A DNA stretch of 64,000 nucleotides from positions 763,023 to 827,022 of the forward strand of contig NZ_JAQJZJ010000001.1 of the NCBI RefSeq assembly GCF_027988105.1, given 5' to 3'. Origin of the DNA: Pseudomonas aestuarii. Lineage in GTDB: Bacteria; Pseudomonadota; Gammaproteobacteria; Pseudomonadales; Pseudomonadaceae. Position 1 is the first letter of the stretch. Each line of letters starts with the position of its first letter. The position numbers and the translations under genes are program-made. The notes beneath the pieces were generated by a model. That model did no database searches. It saw nothing but the letters and a program-made list of their open reading frames with translations, and was not told the DNA's origin. Below are positions 41,778 to 50,700 of the stretch, piece after piece.

Positions 41778-41824
41778 TGTATGCCCAAGTTCGTGTCTTG
41801 TCTGAGCATACAAGCAGGCATACA
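41778..41824. other. Integrase arm-type sites, right
   Basis: An inverted GGCATACA (41778-41785, read TGTATGCC), a GAGCATACA (41804-41812) and a CAGGCATACA (41815-41824) lie between the integrase start and the tRNA. They match the two copies inside attL. Confidence 0.55.
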
Positions 41825-41867
41825 CGGCTTCAAGGGTTATATGGGAGCGTACGCGGATATACGGGCA

Positions 41868-41893
41868 CAAAAAAACCGGCTAAGTGGCCGGTT
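41868..41893 (-). terminator. Terminator for tRNA-Gly
   Basis: On the minus strand ACCGGC-(6 nt)-GCCGGT followed by seven T, 45 nt after the tRNA 3' end. It lies on the island side of the att core, so the element supplies the tRNA's terminator. Confidence 0.7.
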
Positions 41894-41938
41894 TCTATGG
41901 GTTTCTGCGCCATGCGGGAGCATGTGGAAACATAGTAT

Positions 41939-41955
41939 TGGAGCGGGCGAAGGGA
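41939..41955 (+). other. attR core (17 bp, tRNA 3' end)
   Basis: TGGAGCGGGCGAAGGGA, the reverse complement of the tRNA 3' acceptor and part of the T-arm; identical to 25629-25645. Confidence 0.85.
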
Positions 41956-42012
41956 ATCGAACCCTCGTTATCAGCTTGGGAAGCTGGAGTAATGCCATTA
42001 TACGACGCCCGC
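41939..42012 (-). tRNA. tRNA-Gly (anticodon CCC)
   Basis: Seventy-four nt including an encoded CCA. The acceptor stem pairs GCGGGCG (42012-42006) with CGCCCGC (41948-41942). The anticodon loop TTCCCAA gives CCC, reading the GGG codon. The T-arm GGTTCGATTCC is standard. The 3' end serves as the integration target of the 16-kb element, which restores it exactly. The gene is otherwise intact. Confidence 0.93.
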
Positions 42013-42106
42013 TTGGGGGAGCCTTTATACCGGAAGTCGCGGCTGAAATGAAGTCCGCATCGAGTCATTTTTACTGCGGCTCGATGCGGACGGGCCAGGG
42101 TGTGGT

Positions 42107-42991
42107 TCATACGGCGAGTGCATGCGGCATGTCGAGCGGTGCGCGGTAGCCGGTTTGGCGCTGCGGTTGGCTCTGCAGGAAGCCGAGCAGTACTTCGCTG
42201 CTTTGCTGCCAGGCGGCCTTGTGTTCCATGTCGAGGAAGTGCCCTGCATTGTCGATGATGGCGAATTTGCAATCATCGAGGTGCTCTGCGAATACGCGCA
42301 CGTCCTGGGCCGAGGTGTATTCGTCGTGCTCGCCATTGACGAACAGCACGGGAATGTCGATGCCGGCCAGGCATTCCATCTCGCAATGGGTTTCCAGGTG
42401 CACGACCTGGTCGATATGGGCGTGCATCTGGCGGTATTCGTGATCGTCCAGGCTGCTGATGTGGCGATGGTTGAAGCGCTTGAACAGCGACGGCAGGTGC
42501 TTGCCGATGGTGTTGTTGACCAGGTGGCCGAGACCTACGCCATCCACGGCCTGCAGCGTGGTCATGCCTTTTTGCAGGTAGTCGAGCATCGGCGCATTGA
42601 TCAGCGGCGAGAACGAGGCGATCACCGCTTTTTCGATGCGAGGCGGACGCTGGGCCAGGGCCAGCATGGCGGCGACGCCACCCCAGGAGAACGACTGCAG
42701 GTAGTCGGCTTTGAAGTGCTCGATCAGCTCCAGCAGGATGTGCGCTTCATCTTCCTTGGTCAGCGGCTGGTTGTGGCTGTTGTGCGGCTTCGATTGGCCG
42801 GAGTAAGGCTGATCGTAGAGCACCACATTGAGTTGGGTGTTGAGGTACTTGACCGTCTGCGCGAATGCGGCAGTGGTCGACAGCGAGCCGTTGACCAGGA
42901 TGATGGTCTTGCGGGCGTTGGGGCTGGAGTAAAACTCGGTGTGAACCTTGTAGGTTCCGTGTATGTCGACGACAGCGATGGTTGGCTGCAT
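42107..42991 (-). CDS. phaG: (R)-3-hydroxydecanoyl-ACP:CoA transacylase family (PhaG)
   Basis: A 294-residue alpha/beta-hydrolase-fold protein very close to P. putida PhaG: MQPTIAVVDIHGTYKVHTEFYSSPNARKTIILVNGSLSTTAAFAQTV, VVLYDQPYSGQSKPHN, HILLELIEHF, SFSWGGVAAMLALA, IGKHLPSLFKRFN, NAGHFLDMEHKAAW. The nucleophile elbow is FSWGG and the acid/His are NGEHDE and GHFLD. PhaG links fatty-acid synthesis to medium-chain polyhydroxyalkanoate precursors. RhlA is a relative, but the MQPTIAVVDIHGTY start and HLPSLFKRFNHRH favour PhaG. ATG at 42991. Confidence 0.85.
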   Translation of the reverse strand: MQPTIAVVDIHGTYKVHTEFYSSPNARKTIILVNGSLSTTAAFAQTVKYLNTQLNVVLYDQPYSGQSKPHNSHNQPLTKEDEAHILLELIEHFKADYLQSFSWGGVAAMLALAQRPPRIEKAVIASFSPLINAPMLDYLQKGMTTLQAVDGVGLGHLVNNTIGKHLPSLFKRFNHRHISSLDDHEYRQMHAHIDQVVHLETHCEMECLAGIDIPVLFVNGEHDEYTSAQDVRVFAEHLDDCKFAIIDNAGHFLDMEHKAAWQQSSEVLLGFLQSQPQRQTGYRAPLDMPHALAV

Positions 42992-43391
42992 GTTGTTTCT
43001 CCAGGCGCAAGTTGACCGTGGCAAACGGCGGGGCAGGGCCGATTACCGGGCAAGTAGGACAGATAGGAAAGCGCCTGGACATGACAAGCGAATGTCAGGC
43101 TGGAGGTTTTTATAAGAATTATTTTTCAATCGATCAGGGCTGAAATAGAGCATCCGCACCAGCCTTTGCACGGGGCTGGAGAGATGTCGTGTTACCAGGC
43201 AGGAACCCATTCGCGCAGAGCGCAAGTAACCGATGGAACGCTTAGATGGCTGTCAGTGACTGGCTGGTCACATCAAGACCTTATGGGGGGATTTAAGCAG
43301 TAGCCCCTGATGCTGGCAAGGCATTATTTGGGTAGCGCACTACCGTTTATCGGTTAGCTTGCTAAGGGTGTGACTAATGGGGGAATTGGCG
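42992..43391. other. phaG upstream intergenic region
   Basis: Four hundred nt with no gene I can support. A palindromic TGACA-N6-TGTCA (43082-43097) and an AT-rich stretch (43106-43130) lie upstream of phaG and may hold its promoter and an operator. No RNA gene recognised. Confidence 0.35.
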
Positions 43392-44093
43392 TCAGTGGCT
43401 GGCGAAACTGGCGATTTCTTCGGCCGTCAGGGCGCGGTACTGACCGGGGCTGAGTCGTTCATCGAGCTGGATTCTGCCCACGCTCAGGCGGTGCAAACCG
43501 ATGACCTTGTTCTGGAAGTGGCCGAACATGCGCTTGACCTGATGGTAGCGACCTTCATAGAGGGTCAGGCGGGCCTGGCGCGGGGCGAGGATGTGCAATT
43601 CGGCGGGCTGGGTGAGCAGATCCTCGAAGCTAAAGTACAGGCCGCGGGCGAAGGCCTCGATGCAGGCCGGGTCGATCGGCTCTTCGGTTTCGACCAGATA
43701 GACCTTGGGTTGTTTGCCGGTCGGCGCGGTTACCCGGCGCGACCACTGGCCGTCGTTGGTGAGCAGCAGCAGGCCACTGGTGTTGAGGTCGAGGCGCCCG
43801 GCCAGGTGCAACTCATGCGTGTCCGGCTCGTCGAGCAGGTCGAGTACGGTGCGGTGCTCGGGGTGTTCGGTGGCGCTGACCACGCCGGGCGGTTTGTGCA
43901 GCATGAAGTAGCGTGCGGCCTTGCCGGCCTGCAGCACCTCAGCATCCAGCTCGACACGACTGAAGACGCGCACTTCGTCGTGGCCGTCGCACCTGACCTG
44001 GCCATCCACGCGCACGCGACCACTGGCGAGCAGTTGGCGCACCTCCTGGCGGTTGAAGCGCGGCAGGTTGCTGAGGAAACGGTCGAGGCGCAT
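43392..44093 (-). CDS. rsuA: 16S rRNA pseudouridine(516) synthase
   Basis: A 233-residue pseudouridine synthase of the RsuA branch: N-terminal S4 domain (MRLDRFLSNLPRFNRQEVRQLLASGRVRVDGQVRCDG) and the catalytic aspartate in LHLAGRLDLNTSGLLLLTNDG. The typical end RYHQVKRMFGHFQNKVIGLHRLSVGRI is present. It converts U516 of 16S rRNA to pseudouridine. It lies 2 nt after the CWC gene. The short length and gentle S4 domain fit RsuA better than RluB/E/F. Confidence 0.88.
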   Translation of the reverse strand: MRLDRFLSNLPRFNRQEVRQLLASGRVRVDGQVRCDGHDEVRVFSRVELDAEVLQAGKAARYFMLHKPPGVVSATEHPEHRTVLDLLDEPDTHELHLAGRLDLNTSGLLLLTNDGQWSRRVTAPTGKQPKVYLVETEEPIDPACIEAFARGLYFSFEDLLTQPAELHILAPRQARLTLYEGRYHQVKRMFGHFQNKVIGLHRLSVGRIQLDERLSPGQYRALTAEEIASFASH

Positions 44094-44095
44094 GG

Positions 44096-44308
44096 CTAGT
44101 CGGCGGCTGCTTGAGGCTTGAGCGGGGCCAAGCCCTGGGCGCAACGCGGGCACAGGCAGGCGCGGTTGCGCTGCTCGGGCGGCAGGCTGTCGAGCAGCGC
44201 GGGGTCGATAGCGGCGCCGAAACACCAGCAGTCGCTCACGGGGGTGGCGGACTCGGCCTGGGCGCACTGGTTGCGCTGACCGCAGCGCGGACAGTGGCTG
44301 GCGTTCAT
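44096..44308 (-). CDS. Cysteine-rich CWC family protein
   Basis: A 70-residue protein with eight cysteines: CPRCGQRNQC, DCWCFG and CLCPRCAQG. This is the CWC family (PF14375), a small probable zinc-binding protein often found next to rsuA in Pseudomonas. Function unknown. It overlaps the cyclase stop by 4 bp and precedes rsuA. Confidence 0.8.
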   Translation of the reverse strand: MNASHCPRCGQRNQCAQAESATPVSDCWCFGAAIDPALLDSLPPEQRNRACLCPRCAQGLAPLKPQAAAD

Positions 44309-45777
44309 GTGCTGGCTTCGCAGGTGCGGTTACGCCCGGTTTGTTTGGCGCGGTACAGGGCGCGGTCGGCCCGGGCGAGCAGTTCGGTCAGCGAGTCATC
44401 GGCATGCAGTTCGGCCAGGCCGATGCTGGTGGTGATATGCAGGCTGGCACCTTGGTAGGCGAAGCCGCTTTGCTCGGTCTGCCGGCGGACTTTCTCGGCC
44501 AGCAGGCGCGCCTGCTCGAGCGAGGTGTCCTTGAGCAGAATGATGAATTCCTCACCGCCCCAGCGGCCGATGATGTCGGCCTGGCGCAGGTTGTCGCGCA
44601 GCTGGTTGGCGAATCCGCGCAGCACTTCGTCACCGGCCAGGTGGCCGTGGCTGTCGTTGAGGCTCTTGAAGTTATCCAGGTCGAGCAGCAGGGCGCTGAG
44701 TGGGCTGGGGTTGCGCCGCGCTTCCTGGATCGCCTGGTTGGCCAGCAGGTTGAAGCCGCGGCGGTTGAGCAACTCGGTGAGTTGGTCGGTGGTGGCCAGG
44801 GCGGCGATGCGGGCCTGGTAGCGGCGCAGGGCAATGTTGACCAGGGTCAGGACGATGACGGTGACCACCAGGCAGATCAGCAAATTGAGGTACAGCGATT
44901 GGCGAATGCCGGCCAGTGCTCCGCTTTCGCGCTTGTCGACGAACAGGTACCAGTCCAGCTCGGGAATGAAGCGCACGTTGAGAAAGTGCCCGCGGCCCTG
45001 CTCCTGGTACTCGAAGTCGCCGGTTTTCGGCTGTGGCAGTTTGGCCTGGAGGTCTTCCAGGCCCACCACTTCGCTGAGCGCCTGGCCGACCGTGGCGCCC
45101 ATCGGTCCGCCCGTCGCGCCGGTCAGTACGATACGGCCGGCGGTGTCGACGAAGTACACGCTGCGGTCGTAGCGCGCCTGATAGTCATCGATCAGCTTGA
45201 CCACCGCGTCCACGGTCAGGCCGACGCCGGTGGCGCCGATAAAGCGCTGGTCGTAGTCGAACACCTTGTAATTGATGAAGACGGTCAGACGATCCTGATT
45301 GGCCATGTCGACATCGACATTGATTTCGTAGGGTGTCTGCATGTCGCGCACGCGGAAGTACCAACTGTCGCGCGGTTCTTGCGGATCGACGCGCTTGAGC
45401 ACGCCTTTGACCTGGTAGTAGGTGTGGCTCTTGTCGGAGACGAAGAAGCTGGTGACGGTGCCGTAATGCTCCTGCACCTCGCGCAGGTAGCGGGTCATCT
45501 GCTCGACATCCTGTTCGCCGCTCATCACCCAGTCGCGGACGAAGGTGTCGCGGGCCATCATCGAGGAGATCAGCACCGGGGTGATCAGGTCCTTCTGGAT
45601 TTCGGAGTAGACGTTGTCCGAGGTCAGCGGCAGTTCGGTGTTGATGATGTTGTCGCGGATCGAGTCGAGCGCGGTGTAGTAGCTGACCAGCGAGGTGGCG
45701 AGGAAACCGCAGCCGAGCAATACCAGCAGCAGTAGGACCAGCGGACGTTGGTTGATTGTCGAGGGCATGGACGGCAT
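44305..45777 (-). CDS. Membrane-bound diguanylate cyclase with dCACHE sensor
   Basis: A 490-residue protein. TM1 (about residues 10-32) and TM2 (about 295-318) flank a periplasmic dCACHE domain (SWYFRVRDMQTPYEINVDVDMANQDRLTVFINYKVFD...IGATGVGLTVDAVVKLID). The GGDEF domain (about 335-485) has the active site RWGGEEFIILL and an intact I-site RQAD five residues before it, so it should make c-di-GMP with product inhibition. The ligand is unknown. Output would feed effectors such as LapD at 58 kb. A start at 45768 is also possible. Confidence 0.88.
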   Translation of the reverse strand: MPSMPSTINQRPLVLLLLVLLGCGFLATSLVSYYTALDSIRDNIINTELPLTSDNVYSEIQKDLITPVLISSMMARDTFVRDWVMSGEQDVEQMTRYLREVQEHYGTVTSFFVSDKSHTYYQVKGVLKRVDPQEPRDSWYFRVRDMQTPYEINVDVDMANQDRLTVFINYKVFDYDQRFIGATGVGLTVDAVVKLIDDYQARYDRSVYFVDTAGRIVLTGATGGPMGATVGQALSEVVGLEDLQAKLPQPKTGDFEYQEQGRGHFLNVRFIPELDWYLFVDKRESGALAGIRQSLYLNLLICLVVTVIVLTLVNIALRRYQARIAALATTDQLTELLNRRGFNLLANQAIQEARRNPSPLSALLLDLDNFKSLNDSHGHLAGDEVLRGFANQLRDNLRQADIIGRWGGEEFIILLKDTSLEQARLLAEKVRRQTEQSGFAYQGASLHITTSIGLAELHADDSLTELLARADRALYRAKQTGRNRTCEAST

Positions 45778-45855
45778 GCAGGTTCTGCTCGCGAAATGAT
45801 GGCGCCATGCTAGCGTGCAATTGGCATGGCGTCACGGCGGGCTCCTACGCGAGGG

Positions 45856-47661
45856 TTATTGTGTGCTCTGCATGTAGGCGCGCCAGCCGCCGAAGTGGCT
45901 GATGTCCTCGGCGCTTTGCAGGCCGTAGGGCTCGCAGATGAACCCGCTGAGCCATTGGCCGTCTGCCAGCTGCACCTTGCCCAGGCCCAGTGGCGCCGGG
46001 ATGCCGCTGAGGAAGGAGCCCAGTTCGCTGCTCGGCAGCTCCCAGACTTCCACCGCGATGGCGACGCCGCCCTCGGCGACCCGCAGCATGCCGGGACGAT
46101 AGGGCGGGCCGCCGGCCAGGGCATAGAGCCGGTAGTCGGCCGAGCTCTGGGTGGCCTGGACCAGGGTGGCGCCGCGCTGCTGGAGTTGCCAGTTGAGCGG
46201 CAAGCCATCGAGGTGGGCACCGCAGACCACCAGGCGCGCCCGGTCGTTGCGCGCGGCGCTGCTTGGCGCGCTCGGGGCCAGGGCACGCTCGCCGGTCAGC
46301 GGCAGTTGCTGCTGGCGCTGCAGGCCATCGGCCAGGCTGAGCAGGTAGTGATCGGTAAAGGCGCGCCCGAACAGGGTCACGCCCCAGGGCAGGCCGTTGC
46401 CCATGGAGCCGGCCGGCACCGCGACGGCGGCGTAGTCGAGCATGTTCATGAAGTTGGTGTAGTAGCCCAGGTCGGAATTGCGCTTGACCGGCTCGGCGTG
46501 CAGTTCGGCCAGGGTCACCGGGCGCGGGTAGGCCGGGGTCAGCACGCAGTCGAGGTCGGCCATGATCTGATCGCAGATGGCTTTCAGGGCCTGCAGGCGG
46601 TACTGGGCGCGGAACAACTGGACGGCGGTAGTGCCGGGGGCTTGTTGCAGGACGGCCTTGATCACCGGCAGCACCGCATCGGGTTGGGCTTCGATCAGGT
46701 CACCGGCGACGCTGTAGCGCTCGGCCACCCAGGGGCCTTCATAGAGCAGGCGGGCGGCTTCGAGGAAGGGCGCAAAGTCGATCTCGATGGCCTCGCCACC
46801 CATGGCCTCGAGTTGTTCGAGGGCGGCGGCGAACAGTGCCGGGCTCTCGGCGCAGCCAAGGAACTCCAGCTGTTTGGGCACGCCGAAACGGAAACCCGGT
46901 CGTACTGCACCGAAGGCGGAGCCATCGTTCCACTGCGGGTTGCTGCGGCTGTAGGCATCGCGCGCATCCAGTTTGGCGGTCAATGCCAGCAGCTGGCTGG
47001 CCTCGGCGGCGCTGGCGGTGAAATAGGTGACGCAATCCAGGGTGCGACAGGCCGGGACCACGCCGGCGGTGGAAAGTAGTCCTTTGCTGGCCTTGAGGCC
47101 GATCAGGTTGTTCAGCGCGGCCGGTACCCGGCCGGAACCGGCAGTGTCGGTGCCGAGGGCGAAGCTGGCCAGACCTAAAGCCACGGCCAGTGAGGAGCCG
47201 GCGCTGGAGCCGCCGGAGGGGTAGTCCGGGTGCACGCTGTTGCGGCATTCGCCGTAGGGCGAGCGAGTGCCGTTGAGGCCGGTGGCGAACTGGTCGAGGT
47301 TGGTCTTGCCCAGCGGCACGGCACCCAGGGCGAGCAGCTGTTCGACCAGGGTCGCGCTCTGCGCCGGCACATAGGCGAAGGCCGGGCAGGCGGCGGTGGT
47401 GGGGATGCCGGCCAGGTCGATGTTGTCCTTGATGGCGAAGGGCACGCCGTACAGCGGCAGCTCGGCCGGCGTCTTGCCGTCGAGGGCGGCGAGGTAGGGT
47501 TCCAGTTCATCGGTCGTGAGCAGGTGGATGAACAGGTGAAACTCGGGGTTGAGCGCCGCGGCCTGTTCGCGCAGGGCGGCGATCAGCTGACGCGGGGTGG
47601 TGCTGCCGTTCTGGTAGGCGGCTTTTACGGCGTCGAGGCGTAGATCGAATAGGTGTTTCAT
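45856..47661 (-). CDS. atzF: Allophanate hydrolase
   Basis: A 601-residue amidase-signature enzyme. The Ser-cisSer-Lys triad is visible: lysine in PFAIKDNID, the cis-serine in PSGGSSAGSSLAVALG and the nucleophile in GTDTAGSGRVPAALNN. The C-terminal domain (about 450-601, ending LGLGKVQLADGQWLSGFICEPYGLQSAEDISHFGGWRAY) is specific to allophanate hydrolases. It hydrolyses allophanate to CO2 and ammonia, the last step of guanidine use. It is the final gene of the operon; about 130 nt separate it from the carboxylase. Confidence 0.92.
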   Translation of the reverse strand: MKHLFDLRLDAVKAAYQNGSTTPRQLIAALREQAAALNPEFHLFIHLLTTDELEPYLAALDGKTPAELPLYGVPFAIKDNIDLAGIPTTAACPAFAYVPAQSATLVEQLLALGAVPLGKTNLDQFATGLNGTRSPYGECRNSVHPDYPSGGSSAGSSLAVALGLASFALGTDTAGSGRVPAALNNLIGLKASKGLLSTAGVVPACRTLDCVTYFTASAAEASQLLALTAKLDARDAYSRSNPQWNDGSAFGAVRPGFRFGVPKQLEFLGCAESPALFAAALEQLEAMGGEAIEIDFAPFLEAARLLYEGPWVAERYSVAGDLIEAQPDAVLPVIKAVLQQAPGTTAVQLFRAQYRLQALKAICDQIMADLDCVLTPAYPRPVTLAELHAEPVKRNSDLGYYTNFMNMLDYAAVAVPAGSMGNGLPWGVTLFGRAFTDHYLLSLADGLQRQQQLPLTGERALAPSAPSSAARNDRARLVVCGAHLDGLPLNWQLQQRGATLVQATQSSADYRLYALAGGPPYRPGMLRVAEGGVAIAVEVWELPSSELGSFLSGIPAPLGLGKVQLADGQWLSGFICEPYGLQSAEDISHFGGWRAYMQSTQ

Positions 47662-47791
47662 GGTTTGGCTCCTTGTCGGGTGCGCCGGTGTTCTTGGGTT
47701 GCCCCGCCAGCGATGGCATCGGCTATGGGATCAGGGTCCTGCGGGGCTCGGTCAGTCACCTGACCCGGTATTCAGTCTTCGTGGAAGGGGC

Positions 47792-50700
47792 TTAGCTCTC
47801 CTCCAAGACCACCACCCGCTGGCCGGCGCGCACCGGCGAGCCGGGTTGCACACGGACCTCGCTGACCAGGCCGTCGCGGGGGGCGAGCAGGGGGATCTCC
47901 ATCTTCATCGACTCGAGGATCACTAGCACATCGCCGGCCTTGACCCGGTCGCCGACGGCCACCTGCACCTGCCAGAGGTTGCCGGCGATATGGCTGTCGA
48001 TACCGTGCTGGCCGTTGCCCAGCGGCGCGTCTTCGCCCAGGTCGGGTGCAACTTCCTCGCTGTCGAAGTGCGCCTGGCCGGAGGCGATCCAGCGCTGGCG
48101 TTCGGCGTCGAAGGCGGCGCGCTGCTGGTTGCGGAAGGCTTCGATACCCTCGGCTTCGCGGTCGAGAAAGGACTGGTAGTCGGCCAGGTGCAGGTCGCGG
48201 TGCTCGATGCGCAAGTCATAGCGGCCCAGGGGGAAGTCACGGCGGATGCGCGTCAGCTCGTCGGCGGATACCGGATAGAAGCGGATCTGGTCGAAGAAGC
48301 GCAGCAGCCAGGGCTTGCCGTCGAAGGCGGCGACTTCTCGGTAGCGGTTCCACATCTGCAGGGTGCGCCCGACGAACTGATAGCCGCCGGGGCCTTCCAT
48401 GCCGTACACGCACATATAGGCGCCGCCGATGCCGACCGAGTTTTCCGCGGTCCAGGTGCGCGCCGGGTTGTACTTGGTGGTGACCAGGCGGTGGCGTGGG
48501 TCCAGCGGCGTGGCCACCGGCGCGCCGAGGTAGACGTCGCCCAGGCCCATCACCAGGTAGCTGGCCTCGAACACGGTCTTGTAGACCTCGTCGAGATTCG
48601 GCAGGTCGTTGATCCGGCGGATGAACTCCAGGTTGCTCGGGCACCAGGGCGCGTCCTTGCGCACCGTGGTCATGTACTTGTCGATGGCCAGTTGGCAGGC
48701 CGGGTCGTCCCAGGACAGCGGCAGGTGGACGATACGCGAGGGTACCCTGAGGTCCTGGGTGGCGCAGACCGCGTCCCACTCGCCGGCGACAATGCCGAGC
48801 AAGTCACTCAGGGCCAGGGTTTCCGGCTGGTAATGCACCTGCAACGAGCGGATGCCGGGGGTTAGGTCGATCACCCCGGTGAGGTTTTTCGCTTCCAGCG
48901 CCTGCATCAGCGCATGGCCGCGAAAGCGCAGCACCAGGTCCAGTTCCGCCGCGCCGATCTCCAGCAACAGGTGGGTGTCGCCGGACAGCCGGGCGACCAG
49001 GCGTTTATCCGCTTCGCCGATGTCGAGGACGATGGGGCTCTGTAGCCCGGATGCAATCCGGGAAAGCGGCGCCGCGTGCTCCCCGGATTGCATCCGGGCT
49101 ACGAGGTTGTGGGTTTCTTCATTGCGCGCTTTTGCCAACTGCCGCGCGGTGGCGATATCGACCGCCACGAAGCGCACCTTATCCCCGGCCTTGAGCTGCC
49201 CCAGCTGCCACAGATCGGCCTCGATGATCGTCACCGGGCAGACGAAGCCGCCGAGACTGGGGCCGTCCGGGCCGAGGATCACCGGCATGTCGCCGGTGAA
49301 GTCCACCGCGCCGATGGCGTAGGGGTTGTCGTGGATATTGGAAGGGTGCAGGCCGGCCTCGCCGCCGCTGTCGCGCACCCATTCCGGCTTGGGCCCGATC
49401 AGGCGTACGCCGGTGCGACTGGAGTTGAAGTGCACTTCCCAGGCGGTGGCGAAGAAGCTGTCGATATAGGCCGGGGTGAAGTATTCAGGCGCGCCATGGG
49501 GACCGTAGATCACCCGGATCTCGCGCACGGCCGGCAGGTCGGTGCACAGCTCAGCGGGCAGTTGCGCGCCGGTAGTGCGATCGGCGACTGGCAGAAGGTG
49601 CAGCACGTCGCCGGCGCGCAGGGCGCGGCCGCCGTGGCCGCCGAACTGGCCGAGGGTGAAGGTGCTCTTGCTGCCGAGATAATCCGGCACCTGCAGGCCG
49701 CCGCGCAGGCACAGGTAGCTGCGCGCACCGGCTCCGGCGATGGTGCCCAAGCTCAGGGTGCTGCCGGCTTTGACTAGCAGCGCGGTATTCAGCGGCTGCT
49801 CGATGCCGTCGATGTGCAATGGGATAGATGCGCCGGTCACCGCCAGCACCGCGTCGGTGTTGAAGCGCAGGCTCGGCCCGCTCATGGTGATTTCCAGGGC
49901 GGCGGCGCCTTGCTGGTTGCCGAGCAGACGGTTGCCCAGACGCAGGGCGCGGCTGTCCATCGGCCCCGACGGCGGCACGCCGACGGCCCAGTAACCGAGG
50001 CGGCCGGGGAAATCCTGCACGCTGGTCTGGGTGCCGGCGCTGAGTACTTCGAAGGTGTCGGCTTTATAGGCCAAGCCATCCAGGCAGCGGGTCCAGGGGT
50101 TGCCGCTGGCGAAGGGCGCAGCGACCAGGATCTGCCGCAGGTAGTTGCGGTTGCATTCCACGCCGTAGAGCAGGGTGTCGGCCAGGGCTTGATCGAGGGC
50201 GGCGCTGGCCTGGCCACGGGTCGCCTCCCAGGTAATGAGCTTGGCGATCATCGGGTCGAAGTAGGGCGGGATTTCGCAGCCGGCCTCGACCCAGGTGTCG
50301 ATGCGCAGATTTCTACCATCGGCCTCGGGGAAGGCTACCGCGGTAAGCAGGCCGGGGCTGGGTTGGAAGTCCCGGCCGGGGTCTTCGGCATACAGCCGCG
50401 CCTGGATCGCATGGCCGCTGGGTTTCAGGCTTTTCGCCAATTCGGCCAAAGGCGGCAGGTCGCCGGCGGCCAGTTCGATCATCCAGCGCACCAGGTCGAC
50501 GCCCCACACCTGTTCGGTGACGCCGTGTTCGACCTGCAGGCGGGTGTTCACTTCGAGGAAGTAGAAGCGCGCCGCCTCGCTGTCGTAGACGAACTCGACG
50601 GTGCCGGCGCTGCGGTAATTCACCGCGCGGGCCAGCTGGATCGCCGCCGCGCAGAGTTCCTCGGCCATGCCGGCCGGCAGGTTGGGCGCCGGGGTTTCTT

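Larger units (their letters stand above)
25629..41955. mobile_element. tRNA-Gly-integrated satellite/prophage-like element
   Basis: A 16.3-kb element bounded by the 17-bp direct repeat TGGAGCGGGCGAAGGGA at 25629-25645 and 41939-41955, the right copy being the 3' end of tRNA-Gly. The integrase gene lies directly beside the tRNA. Contents are regulators (AlpA, KilA-N, HTH), a TOPRIM primase, a DUF927 helicase, an iteron region, a TerS-like protein and two large virion/ejection-like proteins. I see no capsid, portal, large terminase, tail or lysis gene. This suits a phage satellite or a deleted prophage. Confidence 0.8.

Noticed and set aside
42107..42991. RhlA (rhamnolipid precursor synthase) as identity.
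   Set aside because: Sequence is far closer to PhaG at the N-terminus and in HLPSLFKRFN, and no rhlB or rhlR/I genes are nearby.
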